64,000 nucleotides of DNA from Chryseobacterium capnotolerans. Lineage in GTDB: Bacteria; Bacteroidota; Bacteroidia; Flavobacteriales; Weeksellaceae. The stretch is from assembly GCF_021278965.1 (NCBI RefSeq), contig NZ_CP065589.1, forward strand, positions 873,001 through 937,000, in the 5' to 3' direction. Position 1 is the stretch's first letter. Each line of letters starts with the position of its first letter. A program made the position numbers and the translations under genes. The notes beneath the pieces were generated by a model that did not search any database, was not told the origin of the DNA, and saw only the letters and a program-made list of their open reading frames with translations. Positions 1-7,613 of this stretch are shown in pieces.

Positions 1-702
1 CCATTCATACTGTTTCTTTGTATAATTCATTTTCAGATAATCTGGAAAATCAGGAAGAAAGGCATCCTGAAGAATCATTACTTTTCCGTTCAGGATAACC
101 TGATCTATGAATTTCTGATGGTCCGGTGACTCCGTTACAATATTCTCTGCAAAAAGAAGAGAAACTTTAGGAACAATATTTTGTGGATTCATCGATTTCT
201 GGAAGTAAAGCTCAAGGCCTTTGTAATGAGCATTGCCATCACCCATAAAACCGGTAATATCTATGAATAGAAGATTTCCTTTTTCATCATAGAAGATAGG
301 ATCCTGAACCATCTGTAAGGCTGATGAAAACAGATATACTTTTGGGCTTTTAAACTGTGGGAAATAATGTTTGATATGGGCAAATAAATCCTGAAGCTCT
401 TTCTGCAATTTAGCCTGATCTATTTTACCAATAGCTTCTTTATAGATCTTAATTTCTTCCGCATCAGTTCTTCTTTTGGAGAAATCAGCATCAGAAACGG
501 TTCCCTGAAACCATGGAAACTGAGCTTTAAACTGATCCAAAGGAATATTAGGGTTATAAAGTTCTTTGGAAATGTCTGTCATTTCAATTTTTTCGGTAGT
601 ATCTTTTACCTCTATTTTCCACTGGTTTTCAGGTTCTTTTTTACAGGAATTCAATCCTACAGCTAAAATAGAAGAAAGGGCGATATATCTGAAAATCTTC
701 AT
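1..702 (-). CDS. gldB: Gliding motility lipoprotein GldB (C-terminus outside window)
   Basis: Reading leftward from the ATG at 702, the frame is open to the window edge. The N-terminus is a lipoprotein signal (MKIFRYIALSSILAVGLNSC) with the lipid-accepting cysteine at residue 20. Further on are segments typical of GldB, such as FAHIKHYFPQFKSPKV and a late FPDYLKMNY near the window edge. In Flavobacterium GldB is an essential cell-envelope lipoprotein of the gliding/type IX secretion machinery, and gldB, gldC and nadE are often close together; nadE lies 1.8 kb away here. No gldC is seen inside the window. The identification rests on remembered family sequence, not on a search. The gene is divergent from the leucine-rich-repeat gene with only 46 bp between starts. 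Confidence 0.82.
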   Translation of the reverse strand, partial: MKIFRYIALSSILAVGLNSCKKEPENQWKIEVKDTTEKIEMTDISKELYNPNIPLDQFKAQFPWFQGTVSDADFSKRRTDAEEIKIYKEAIGKIDQAKLQKELQDLFAHIKHYFPQFKSPKVYLFSSALQMVQDPIFYDEKGNLLFIDITGFMGDGNAHYKGLELYFQKSMNPQNIVPKVSLLFAENIVTESPDHQKFIDQVILNGKVMILQDAFLPDFPDYLKMNYTKKQYEW

Positions 703-748
703 TATTTTTACATTAAGTTTACAAAAATAAGGATTAAATGGACATTTC

Positions 749-1393
749 ATGATGAAAATTAAAATATTTACAGCATTCATCGGTATTTTCGGGTTTGTTT
801 TTTTAGAAGGCCAGAACCTTGAGTTTAAAGATAAAAACCTGGAAAAGGCTATCATTGAAAACTATGATCAGAATAAAGACGGAACGATCAGCCAGCTTGA
901 AGCAGAAGCAATTAATAATCTCTTTCTGGTTGAAAAAGGGATTACTTCTACGGAGGATCTTCATTTCTTTAAAAACGTGAAAATGATAGTCTTGGATGAT
1001 AATGTTATATCTTCAATCGTCCTGCAAGATATGGACAAGCTAAACCTGTTTTCGTGTACCGGATGCAAAGTAACTTCCTTTAAAGCCGAAAACCTAAGAA
1101 ACCTTACTTCTTTATATCTGGATAATAATAGCCTGGATAATATTTCCCTTAAGGCAACACCCAAAATTGATCAATTAACATTATCTTTAAATCAGCTAAA
1201 AACAATAGATCTTTCCCAGCTTAAAAACTTAAGGAGATTGAATGTAGAACACAACAAGATCCGGAAAATTGATATTTCCGGAAACCCTGCCTTACAGACT
1301 TTAAATGTAGGCGGAAATAAAATGGATGATTCGGACATAAAGAAAGCTGTAAAAGCGAATGTAACAATTTTTGGAATCAATGACCCAAACTAA
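749..1393 (+). CDS. Secreted leucine-rich-repeat protein with EF-hand-like motif
   Basis: The 214-residue product has an N-terminal signal peptide (about residues 1-22). It is followed by a calcium-loop-like stretch, DQNKDGTIS, around residues 40-48, resembling an EF-hand or dockerin loop. From about residue 70 onward there are repeats of the form LxxLxLxxNxL (for example LTSLYLDNNSLDNISL and LRRLNVEHNKIRKI), typical of bacterial leucine-rich repeats. It is probably periplasmic or surface located and binds a protein or other ligand; the partner is unknown. Two ATG codons stand in tandem at 749 and 752. It shares a short divergent promoter region with gldB, and its 3' end overlaps the longest reading of the following acetyltransferase gene. 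Confidence 0.8.
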   Translation: MMKIKIFTAFIGIFGFVFLEGQNLEFKDKNLEKAIIENYDQNKDGTISQLEAEAINNLFLVEKGITSTEDLHFFKNVKMIVLDDNVISSIVLQDMDKLNLFSCTGCKVTSFKAENLRNLTSLYLDNNSLDNISLKATPKIDQLTLSLNQLKTIDLSQLKNLRRLNVEHNKIRKIDISGNPALQTLNVGGNKMDDSDIKKAVKANVTIFGINDPN

Positions 1394-1397
1394 TACT

Positions 1398-1919
1398 ATG
1401 AAAATAGAAACTCAAAGACTGATTTTAAGAAAACTAGAAGATACTGATTTTGAAAGGATGTTCCTTATGGATTCTGATCCTAAGGTAATGAAATACCTTG
1501 GGCCGCCAGTGGAAAGCAGAGAAGAATCGAAGGAAATCATCAAAATGATCCAAAAGCAATATGAAGAAAATGGAGTAGGAAGGCTGGCCGTTATTGAAAA
1601 AGAAAGCGGATTGCTGATTGGCTGGTGCGGTTTAAAACTATTAAAAGAACCTATCAACGGATATGTAGAAACCTTAGATTTGGGATATCGGTTTATTCCG
1701 GAATTCTGGGGCAAAGGATATGCCTGGGAAGCAGCGAAAGCAACTCTTGATTACGGCTTTAATGAATTGAAGGCAAGTTCTATATACGCTTTTGCAGATT
1801 CTGAGAATACAGGCTCTAAATATATCCTGAATAAAATGGGTTTTGAAAACACCGGCGAATTTGAAGACTCGGGAGTTAAATGCTTTTGGTATGAGTTGAA
1901 ACGTGAAAAATATCTTTAG
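1398..1919 (+). CDS. GNAT-family N-acetyltransferase (RimJ/RimL-like)
   Basis: The protein starts MKIETQRLILRKLEDTDF, the usual opening of RimJ/RimL-type GNAT acetyltransferases. It contains the acetyl-CoA loop region (FIPEFWGKGYAWEAAKA) and the late NTGSKYILNKMGFENTG segment typical of the family. Such enzymes transfer an acetyl group from acetyl-CoA to an amine of a protein or small molecule; the substrate cannot be told. The frame is open from an ATG at 1371 inside the preceding gene, but the ATG at 1398 gives the conserved N-terminus and clears the upstream stop, so it is preferred. It lies just upstream of a second GNAT gene, with a 6-bp gap. Confidence 0.85.
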   Translation: MKIETQRLILRKLEDTDFERMFLMDSDPKVMKYLGPPVESREESKEIIKMIQKQYEENGVGRLAVIEKESGLLIGWCGLKLLKEPINGYVETLDLGYRFIPEFWGKGYAWEAAKATLDYGFNELKASSIYAFADSENTGSKYILNKMGFENTGEFEDSGVKCFWYELKREKYL

Positions 1920-1925
1920 TATATA

Positions 1926-2459
1926 ATGATAACAATAAGGCAAGAAGAGATAAAAGACTATGAGGAGGTTTTTAAATTGACGGAAGAAGCTTTTAGGGAG
2001 ATGGAACATAGTGATCATCAGGAACATTTTCTTGTTGAAAAGTTAAGGAAATCTGACGCATTTATTCCTGAGCTGTCATTAGTAGCGGAAGATGAGAATG
2101 GAATCATTGCCGGACATATTTTGTTTACAAAACTTATGATTGAAAATGAATCAGAAATTTTTGAATCATTAGCTTTGGCCCCTGTTTCCGTAAAACCTGA
2201 GTTTCAAAATCAGGGAATTGGAGGTCAATTAATTCGTGAAGGACATCTTATGGCTCAAAAGCTGGGATACCAATCGGTGATTTTAATTGGACATGAAAAG
2301 TATTATCCAAAGTTTGGTTACGAAAAAACAAGTAATTTTGGAATTTCATTTCCGTTTGAAATTCCGGAAGAAAACGGAATGGCCATTGAACTGATAAAAG
2401 GAGGATTAAAAAATAAAAAAGGGATGGTGAAATATCCCAAAGAATTTGGAATAGACTAA
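1926..2459 (+). CDS. GNAT-family N-acetyltransferase (YhbS-like)
   Basis: The 177-residue protein opens MITIRQEEIKDYEEVF. It carries the GNAT fold core LALAPVSVKPEFQNQGIGG, including the Q-x-x-G-I-G acetyl-CoA pyrophosphate loop, and then VILIGHEKYYPKFGY, a signature of YhbS-type acetyltransferases. It is cytosolic with an unknown acceptor. The gene sits 6 bp after another GNAT gene and 13 bp before nadE, so the three are probably cotranscribed. The two acetyltransferases are not close paralogs. Family assignment is firm; physiological role is not. Confidence 0.88.
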   Translation: MITIRQEEIKDYEEVFKLTEEAFREMEHSDHQEHFLVEKLRKSDAFIPELSLVAEDENGIIAGHILFTKLMIENESEIFESLALAPVSVKPEFQNQGIGGQLIREGHLMAQKLGYQSVILIGHEKYYPKFGYEKTSNFGISFPFEIPEENGMAIELIKGGLKNKKGMVKYPKEFGID

Positions 2460-2472
2460 AAAAATATAAACG

Positions 2473-3267
2473 ATGCAGACACAGAAAGTGATAGATCATA
2501 TTGTTGGCTGGTTAAAAGAGTATGCCACAAAAGCCAGAGTAAATGGATATGTAATTGGAGTTTCCGGAGGAGTGGATTCCGGAGTGGTTTCTACTCTTGC
2601 CGCCATGACCGGATTAAAAACATTATTGATCGAAATGCCAATCCGTCAGAAAGCGGACCAGGTAGACAGAGCACAGGATCATATGAATGATCTGAAATCC
2701 AGATTTTCAAACGTGGAAATAATGTCTGTTGATTTAACACCGGCTTTTGAAGAACTTTACAAAACCTTTGATGTAAAGGATGATCTGTATCCAAACGAAA
2801 AACTGGCATTTGCGAATACAAGATCCCGTTTGAGAATGCTTACGCTCTATTATTACGGTCAGATTAACGGACTTTTAGTGTGTGGAACCGGAAATAAAGT
2901 GGAAGATTTCGGAATTGGATTTTATACCAAATATGGAGATGGCGGTGTAGACGTATCTCCAATTGGAGACCTTTATAAAACAGAAGTATATGCTTTAGCA
3001 AAAGGATTAAATCTGATTAAAAGTATTCAGGAAGCGATTCCTACAGATGGCCTTTGGGATGTAGACCGTACCGATGAGCAGCAAATAGGGGCTACGTATC
3101 CGGAATTGGAAAAAATTCAGAAAGAATATGGAACCAAAACAGCAGATGACTATGAAGGAAGAGATAAAGAAGTATTCCAAATCTTTGACAGGATGCATAA
3201 GGCTGCAAAACATAAGATGGAGCCTATCCCTGTTTGTGATATTCCTGAAGATTGGAGAGAATCATAA
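2473..3267 (+). CDS. nadE: NAD(+) synthase, ammonia-dependent
   Basis: The 264-residue protein has the ATP pyrophosphatase P-loop SGGVDS at residues 31-36. It keeps the NAD synthetase core, including LLVCGTGNKVEDFGIGFYTKYGDGG, where the conserved GTGNKxE..G.(F/Y)TKYGDGG pattern binds deamido-NAD and ATP. It converts deamido-NAD to NAD using ATP and ammonia, the last step of NAD synthesis. There is no nitrilase/amidase domain, so it is the short form; the length fits flavobacterial NadE. It follows two GNAT genes closely. In Flavobacteriia nadE is often found near gldB and gldC, which supports the gldB call at the window start. Confidence 0.95.
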   Translation: MQTQKVIDHIVGWLKEYATKARVNGYVIGVSGGVDSGVVSTLAAMTGLKTLLIEMPIRQKADQVDRAQDHMNDLKSRFSNVEIMSVDLTPAFEELYKTFDVKDDLYPNEKLAFANTRSRLRMLTLYYYGQINGLLVCGTGNKVEDFGIGFYTKYGDGGVDVSPIGDLYKTEVYALAKGLNLIKSIQEAIPTDGLWDVDRTDEQQIGATYPELEKIQKEYGTKTADDYEGRDKEVFQIFDRMHKAAKHKMEPIPVCDIPEDWRES

Positions 3268-3283
3268 ATAGAATGTACTCCTT

Positions 3284-3322
3284 TAGCCATGTAATAGATT
3301 ATTCATCATTGTTACATGGCTA
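3284..3322. repeat. Inverted repeat between nadE and the barnase-like gene
   Basis: An exact 11-bp inverted repeat, TAGCCATGTAA at 3284-3294 and TTACATGGCTA at 3312-3322, encloses a 17-base loop. No T-tract follows on the plus strand, so it is not an ordinary intrinsic terminator. It could be an RNA stem in the nadE 3' end or a protein-binding site ahead of the RNase gene, which starts 32 bp later. Confidence 0.55.
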
Positions 3323-3353
3323 GACCGTATATTGTTACATTAAACCATTTACT

Positions 3354-3869
3354 ATGAACAGCAGAATAAGAGCCGTTTTTTTTATATGCCTGGGCCTTCT
3401 TTTCGGAATGTCTGTGATGTATATCTATAATAATTTTATTAAAAGGAAAGATCATCCATCTTCAGCTAAAACAGAGACTGTAAATTACGGAAGTACTTCT
3501 ACAGAGGATCAGTATACGACCGGAAATTCATCAGTACAGGTTTCTATTGAAAAGCTGACTGAAGAAAAAACAGTAATCAGTTACGTAAAACAAAACCATA
3601 GACTTCCGGATTACTATATTACAAAAAGTGAAGCCAGAAAGCAAGGCTGGAATCCTTCCAAAGGAAATCTTTGTGAAGCTCTTCCAGGAAAAGCTATTGG
3701 TGGAGATAAATTCGGTAATAGAGAAGGAAGACTTCCTGATGGTGATAAGTATTTTGAAGCTGATGTCAATTACCATTGCGGTGAAAGAAATGCAGACCGG
3801 ATTATTTATACCCAGAATGGAGATGTTTATCTTACCAAAAATCATTATAAAAGTTTTGAAAAACAGTAA
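3354..3869 (+). CDS. Membrane-anchored barnase-like ribonuclease (N1/T1/microbial RNase family)
   Basis: Residues 1-32 hold a short basic start and one hydrophobic segment (about 7-26), suggesting a signal anchor. From residue 75 the protein aligns by eye with barnase: HRLPDYYITKSEA, SKGNLCEALPGKAIGGD, NREGRLP and NADRIIY. The catalytic set seems intact: Glu124 (barnase Glu73), Arg145 and Arg149 (Arg83, Arg87) and His164 (His102). Such enzymes cut RNA after guanosine. Unlike secreted barnase it keeps a potential membrane anchor, with a linker of about 45 residues before the catalytic domain. A barstar-like gene lies 0.7 kb downstream with a metalloprotease-like lipoprotein between them. Whether the domain faces the periplasm or is released is inference. 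Confidence 0.88.
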   Translation: MNSRIRAVFFICLGLLFGMSVMYIYNNFIKRKDHPSSAKTETVNYGSTSTEDQYTTGNSSVQVSIEKLTEEKTVISYVKQNHRLPDYYITKSEARKQGWNPSKGNLCEALPGKAIGGDKFGNREGRLPDGDKYFEADVNYHCGERNADRIIYTQNGDVYLTKNHYKSFEKQ

Positions 3870-3870
3870 T

Positions 3871-3930
3871 AGTCATTGCTTCGCCTCTTCTGAACTGCGT
3901 TCGCAGACCTTCAGTCTGTTCGCAATGACT
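3871..3930. repeat. Palindromic intergenic repeat (AGTCATTGC...GCAATGACT)
   Basis: A 60-bp element has 9-bp terminal arms AGTCATTGC (3871-3879) and GCAATGACT (3922-3930) and an inner hairpin CTGCG/CGCAG around 3894-3905. It lies directly after the RNase stop codon and ahead of the lipoprotein gene. It resembles the short palindromic repeats with CATTGCG-type ends scattered in Bacteroidota genomes. It may fold in the transcript and lower read-through between the two genes. Confidence 0.6.
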
Positions 3931-3969
3931 AAAGTATAATTTGTATTTAAACGAGAAGAAGTAGTAATT

Positions 3970-4590
3970 TTGAAAAATAATAGTTTTGCTTATTTACTAT
4001 TTTTATTTCTGATGTTCTCATGCTCGGAAAAACAAAAAACGGAAAAACAACCGGAACAAAAGGCCACAGTAACCATACTCATTCAGCCCTTCAGAGATAT
4101 ACAATCTGAAAAAGTAAAAGCTGTGGCTGAAGGAATAAAAAAAGTGTATCCTAATGTTGAGGTGCTTGAAGCGATAGACTTTCCCGGAAATGCTTATTAT
4201 AAGGAAAGAAACCGCTATAGAGCGGATTCAATCATCAAGTTTTTGAATACTAAGACCAAGGAAAACTTTGTAACCATTGGACTCACGTCTAAAGACATCA
4301 GTGTGACCAAAGGCAAAATAAAAGATTTTGGAGTAATGGGCTTAGGATATAGACCTGGAAAGGCTTGTGTAGCTTCAGATTTTAGGTTAAACAAAGAGAA
4401 TTCAGATGAGCAGTTTTATAAGATTGCCATTCATGAACTTGGTCATACGCAAGGGCTGCCACATTGCCCTGAAAAAATGTGTTTTATGAGAGATGCGGAA
4501 GGTAAAAATCCAACTAATGAAGAAACGGATTTCTGCCAGAAATGCAAAACTTTTTTAATCAGTAAAAATTGGAAATTTAGTTCAATATGA
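3970..4590 (+). CDS. Archaemetzincin-like zinc metalloprotease lipoprotein
   Basis: The 206-residue product begins at a TTG codon; this gives a good lipoprotein signal ending LFLMFSC with Cys18 as the lipidated residue, and no upstream ATG fits. The zinc site HELGHTQGLPHC runs from His155 to Cys166. It is followed by Cys171, Met173, Cys189 and Cys192, matching the archaemetzincin pattern HExxHxxGxxHC-x4-C-x-M and a distal CxxC. Known archaemetzincins are mostly cytosolic and soluble, so a lipid-anchored form is notable. Substrates are unknown. The stop codon overlaps the ATG of the barstar-like gene (ATGA at 4587-4590), implying translational coupling. Confidence 0.85.
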   Translation: MKNNSFAYLLFLFLMFSCSEKQKTEKQPEQKATVTILIQPFRDIQSEKVKAVAEGIKKVYPNVEVLEAIDFPGNAYYKERNRYRADSIIKFLNTKTKENFVTIGLTSKDISVTKGKIKDFGVMGLGYRPGKACVASDFRLNKENSDEQFYKIAIHELGHTQGLPHCPEKMCFMRDAEGKNPTNEETDFCQKCKTFLISKNWKFSSI

Positions 4591-4895
4591 AGACAGTATA
4601 TATAGATTTTACAGACATAGGCGATTACGAGGACTTCTATGCTCAATTAAAAGAAAAAGTTCAGCTTCCTGAACATTTTGGAGATAACCTTGATGCGCTA
4701 TTCGATACCATTACCGGAGACCTTGAAATGCCTCTTCACATTGAATTCGTAAATATGACCGTAGATCAGCTGGAAATCTTTGAAGATCTTCTGACAACAT
4801 TAGAAGATGCAGAGGAGGAAGTGGAAGAGTTCACTTTCAGCTACTACCTGGAGCAATATGAAGATGAGGAAGACGAAGAGGAAACAGAAGATTAA
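4587..4895 (+). CDS. Barstar-family RNase inhibitor
   Basis: The 102-residue protein matches barstar in fold signatures: VYIDFTDIGDYEDFYAQL, then LPEHFGDNLDALFDTITGDLEMPLHIEF, corresponding to barstar LPEYYGENLDALWD and the helix that blocks the RNase active site. The C-terminus is an acidic tail rich in Glu and Asp. Barstar proteins bind barnase-type RNases in the cytoplasm and shield host RNA. The gene starts within the stop codon of the archaemetzincin-like gene and sits downstream of a barnase-like gene, so the cognate pair is likely. Cytosolic location is expected since no signal is seen. Confidence 0.9.
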   Translation: MKTVYIDFTDIGDYEDFYAQLKEKVQLPEHFGDNLDALFDTITGDLEMPLHIEFVNMTVDQLEIFEDLLTTLEDAEEEVEEFTFSYYLEQYEDEEDEEETED

Positions 4896-4913
4896 TTGGT
4901 AATGTAAAAAAAT

Positions 4914-4947
4914 AAAAAGGTTGTTTTAGAAATAAGACAACCTTTTT
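4914..4947 (+). terminator. Intrinsic terminator after the barstar gene
   Basis: AAAAAGGTTGT (4914-4924) pairs with ACAACCTTTTT (4937-4947), giving an 11-bp stem with a 12-base loop that ends in a T-run. It closes the RNase-metalloprotease-inhibitor unit. Confidence 0.8.
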
Positions 4948-5272
4948 ATTTTCTAATAATTTTTAAAGATCTGCTTAATCAGCAAAATCTGCGAGAGTTT
5001 AAAAACTTCACAGAGAATGTTTTTCTTGCAGATTAATCAGGTTTTACAGATTTTCTTTGATGCTGTTTGTTGGAAAACGCAAGGGCGCAAAGAGTTTTTA
5101 ATAAGGATGCTGTTTTTAAGGCGCAAGAAAATCAAAGATTTTCAGCAAGGATATTGTTTATACTAGTTTTGGAATATTCTATGTAGGTCCATGTGGTTCA
5201 CCGTTTTTAAGCACACAGGTTAAATAAATAAAATTATTAGTGTATTCAAGGCAATGATAACAACCTATTTTT

Positions 5273-5311
5273 AGCAGTATACAATTTTATCGGCGATAAA
5301 ATCTTTGCGCC
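5273..5311. repeat. 39-bp dispersed repeat, copy 1
   Basis: The unit AGCAGTATACAATTTTATCG continues to ...TTTGCGCC and is nearly the same as 20855-20893, differing at a few positions. Its core TTTTATCG-GCGATAAAA is palindromic. Both copies lie in non-coding DNA. Confidence 0.6.
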
Positions 5312-5373
5312 TTATAACATTACATTTAGATAATTATTTGCGTCTTAGCGCTTTCCAACCTAAGTATTTCAAA

Positions 5374-5403
5374 TAAAAAAACCAACAGAACTTCTGCTGG
5401 CTT
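5374..5403 (-). terminator. Intrinsic terminator downstream of cdd
   Basis: On the minus strand, CCAGCAGAA (5400-5392) pairs with TTCTGTTGG (5390-5382), allowing one wobble, and is followed by seven T. It lies 80 bp past the cytidine deaminase stop. Confidence 0.75.
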
Positions 5404-5483
5404 TATCAAATATTGTTTTAAATATCACAGCAAAAGCTAAATATTTAATTTAAAATCATGCATTACAAATCTACAAGTTCGTC

Positions 5484-5966
5484 TTATAAAAATGTCGAAT
5501 CAAAATAGAAAGGCAACAAATCCTTCACTGCATGAACTTTCACCACCTCCTCATTCATACTTGAAAAATAAAGGTCAATGTTTTCGTTTTGCTTGGTTTC
5601 GTATTCTATCAAACTCTGTCGGCAGGCTCCACATGGTGGAATTGGTGGATTCTTCTCATGAAATTCTTTAGGACCGCCTACAACGAAAATTTTCTTTACT
5701 TTCACATCAGGGAAGTTGGCTGCCACCCAGAAAAGAGTAGTTCTTTCAGCGCAAAGCCCTGAAGGAAAAGCGGCATTCTCCTGGTTGTTTCCGGAATATA
5801 TTTCTCCGTTTTCCAGCAATACAGCGCATCCTACAAAAAATTGTGAGTACGGTGCATAAGCATTTTCGCGGGCCTCTTTGGCTCTTTCGAATAATTGTTT
5901 TTCTATATCGTTCAGTTCGCTGCTATTTTTAAAATATTCGTAACTGATCTGTATGTCTTTTTTCAT
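5484..5966 (-). CDS. cdd: Cytidine deaminase
   Basis: The 160-residue protein shows the cytidine deaminase zinc motifs. FPSGLCAERTTLF carries Cys72 and the proton-shuttling Glu74, and PPCGACRQ carries Cys112 and Cys115. The early NAYAPYSQFFVGCAVLLENG segment is also typical. Three cysteines bind zinc, as in the small homotetrameric class. It hydrolyses cytidine and deoxycytidine to uridine and deoxyuridine in pyrimidine salvage. The ATG at 5966 gives a full-length protein, slightly longer at the N-terminus than the shortest family members. It stands alone, divergent from the old yellow enzyme gene, with its own terminator. Confidence 0.95.
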   Translation of the reverse strand: MKKDIQISYEYFKNSSELNDIEKQLFERAKEARENAYAPYSQFFVGCAVLLENGEIYSGNNQENAAFPSGLCAERTTLFWVAANFPDVKVKKIFVVGGPKEFHEKNPPIPPCGACRQSLIEYETKQNENIDLYFSSMNEEVVKVHAVKDLLPFYFDSTFL

Positions 5967-6067
5967 ATATTGTACAGTAAAAAAGGGGGGTAAAATTAGT
6001 TCTTTTTAATGAGCTGGGCAATATTTTATTCTTCCGATGAAAAAGTTCAATTTTTTAACATTAGACA

Positions 6068-7120
6068 ATGCTATACTCTCCAATACAATTCAGGAATGTA
6101 GAATTGAAAAACCGCTGGGTAATGTCACCTATGTGTATGTATTCATGTGAAAAAGGATTAGCCAATGACTTCCATCTTGTACATTATGGAAGCAGAGCAC
6201 AAGGCGGAACCGGTCTGCTTGTAGTGGAAGCTACAGGAGTAGAACCGAGAGGCAGAATTACCAATCACTGTATGGGAATCTGGAGCGATGAACAGGCTGA
6301 AAAGCTGCAGAGAATTGTAGAATTTGTTCACAAAAACTCAGACAGCAAAATAGGAATTCAACTGGCTCACGCAGGCAGAAAAGGTTCTACATGGAATAAC
6401 CTGCAGATCCCGGTTGAAGAAGGCTGGGAAACCATTGCGCCAAGTTCCATTCCTTATCATCCTTCAGAAAGAATTCCACATGCATTGAGTACCGATGAGG
6501 TGAAAGAGCAGGTTCAGAATTTTAAAGAAGCAGCCCGAAAAGCGGTAAAAGCAGGCTTTGATGTCATCGAAATTCATGGAGCACATGGTTATCTTATCCA
6601 CCAGTTTTTGTCTCCGTTATCCAATATCAGAACAGATGAGTATGGCGGAAGCTTTGAAAACAGGATTCGTTTTCTTATTGAAATTGTAGATGCTGTGAAT
6701 GAAGAACTGGATGATCATACAGCGCTTTTTGTAAGAATATCCGGAACTGAATATGCAGAAAATGGCTGGGATATTGAGGAAAGTGTAGCGTTGGCGAAAG
6801 TTTTAAAAGAACATTCCGTTGATCTCGTAGATGTATCCAGTGGGGGAAATATCCACGGGGCAAAAATTTCAGTTTTCAATGGTTATCAGGTTCCTTTTTC
6901 TTCTCAGATAAGGAAAGAAGCTCATGTGAAAACCGGAGCCGTTGGTTTAATTACAAAAGTAGAGCAAGCAGAGGAAATTCTCCAGAATGAAGAGGCAGAC
7001 CTCATTTTTGTAGCGAGAGAAATCTTAAGGAATCCATATATTGCTGTTCAGGGAAGCTTTGAAATGAAGGAAGACTGCTTTTTTCCACATCAATATACCC
7101 GGGCTAAGATTTCTTCATAA
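6068..7120 (+). CDS. Old yellow enzyme family NADH:flavin oxidoreductase (YqjM/NamA-like)
   Basis: The 350-residue protein opens LYSPIQFRNVELKNRWVMSPMCMYS, with Cys23 matching the active-site cysteine of the YqjM (thermophilic-like) class. It contains QLAHAGRKG, the substrate-binding pair His170 and His173 in EIHGAHGYLIHQFLSP, and the family signature DEYGGSFENR. It is expected to be an FMN-dependent TIM-barrel ene-reductase using NAD(P)H to reduce activated C=C bonds. The physiological substrate is unknown; such enzymes often answer electrophile stress. It is cytosolic. The DUF2752 gene follows 21 bp later and may be cotranscribed. Confidence 0.92.
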   Translation: MLYSPIQFRNVELKNRWVMSPMCMYSCEKGLANDFHLVHYGSRAQGGTGLLVVEATGVEPRGRITNHCMGIWSDEQAEKLQRIVEFVHKNSDSKIGIQLAHAGRKGSTWNNLQIPVEEGWETIAPSSIPYHPSERIPHALSTDEVKEQVQNFKEAARKAVKAGFDVIEIHGAHGYLIHQFLSPLSNIRTDEYGGSFENRIRFLIEIVDAVNEELDDHTALFVRISGTEYAENGWDIEESVALAKVLKEHSVDLVDVSSGGNIHGAKISVFNGYQVPFSSQIRKEAHVKTGAVGLITKVEQAEEILQNEEADLIFVAREILRNPYIAVQGSFEMKEDCFFPHQYTRAKISS

Positions 7121-7141
7121 TAATATTGTAATCCTCCATTA

Positions 7142-7420
7142 ATGAATATAGAAGACTTTATGCTGACCTGTCCCAGTAAGAAATTTTTGGGAGTAGAATG
7201 TCTGGGATGTGGTGCTCAGCGGGCCATTGTTCTGGTTTTTGAAGGAAAGTTTTCAGAAGCATTTAAAATGTATCCTGCTGTATATACTGTATTGCTGTTT
7301 TTTCTTATTCTGGGGATAAGTTTTATAGATCGGAAAAGAAAATATTCTTCAGTTCTTATGACGCTGGTGGGGATCAATCTTGTCATCATGGTTGTTTCTT
7401 ATGTTTACAAACATTTCTGA
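7142..7420 (+). CDS. DUF2752 small membrane protein
   Basis: This 92-residue protein has the DUF2752 signature CPSKKFLGVECLGCGAQRA, with paired cysteines in the CP...CxGCG pattern. Two hydrophobic segments follow (about residues 44-60 and 70-88). Function is not established for the family; it is a common small inner-membrane protein in Bacteroidota. The gene starts 21 bp after the old yellow enzyme stop codon. Nothing in the sequence links it to the neighbouring Hcp-like gene beyond proximity. Confidence 0.85.
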   Translation: MNIEDFMLTCPSKKFLGVECLGCGAQRAIVLVFEGKFSEAFKMYPAVYTVLLFFLILGISFIDRKRKYSSVLMTLVGINLVIMVVSYVYKHF

Positions 7421-7531
7421 TTATACTGTAGAGAAGAATAAAAACCAGAGTCCTTTTTTGAAAATTTTATAATTCTTAAAATTGTAAAGTCGTAGAATTA
7501 CTACAATTTTTCAAACTCTTGTTCTAAAACT

Positions 7532-7561
7532 TTTGAGATTAGAACATGAAGTCTATCTTTG
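7532..7561 (+). promoter_or_regulatory. Bacteroidota-type promoter for the Hcp/TssD gene
   Basis: TTTG at 7532-7535 (-33 element) and TATCTTTG at 7554-7561 (-7 element, consensus TAnnTTTG) are separated by 18 bases. The gene starts about 50 bases downstream. The match to the Bacteroidota housekeeping sigma consensus is good. Confidence 0.6.
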
Positions 7562-7613
7562 TTATGAGAAATCCTTTAAACAGGGCTATCATTAATGATT
7601 TAAATTTAAGAAT

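Larger units (their letters stand above)
4896..5483. other. Long intergenic region with decayed repeats
   Basis: About 590 bp without a convincing gene. After the terminator at 4914 it holds phrases recurring in other intergenic parts of this window: AATCTGCG-type strings near 4985, CGCAAGGGCGCAAAGA near 5080, and a 39-bp unit at 5273-5311 that recurs at 20855-20893. I see no RNA gene of a known family. It looks like accumulated dispersed repeat debris. Confidence 0.5.
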
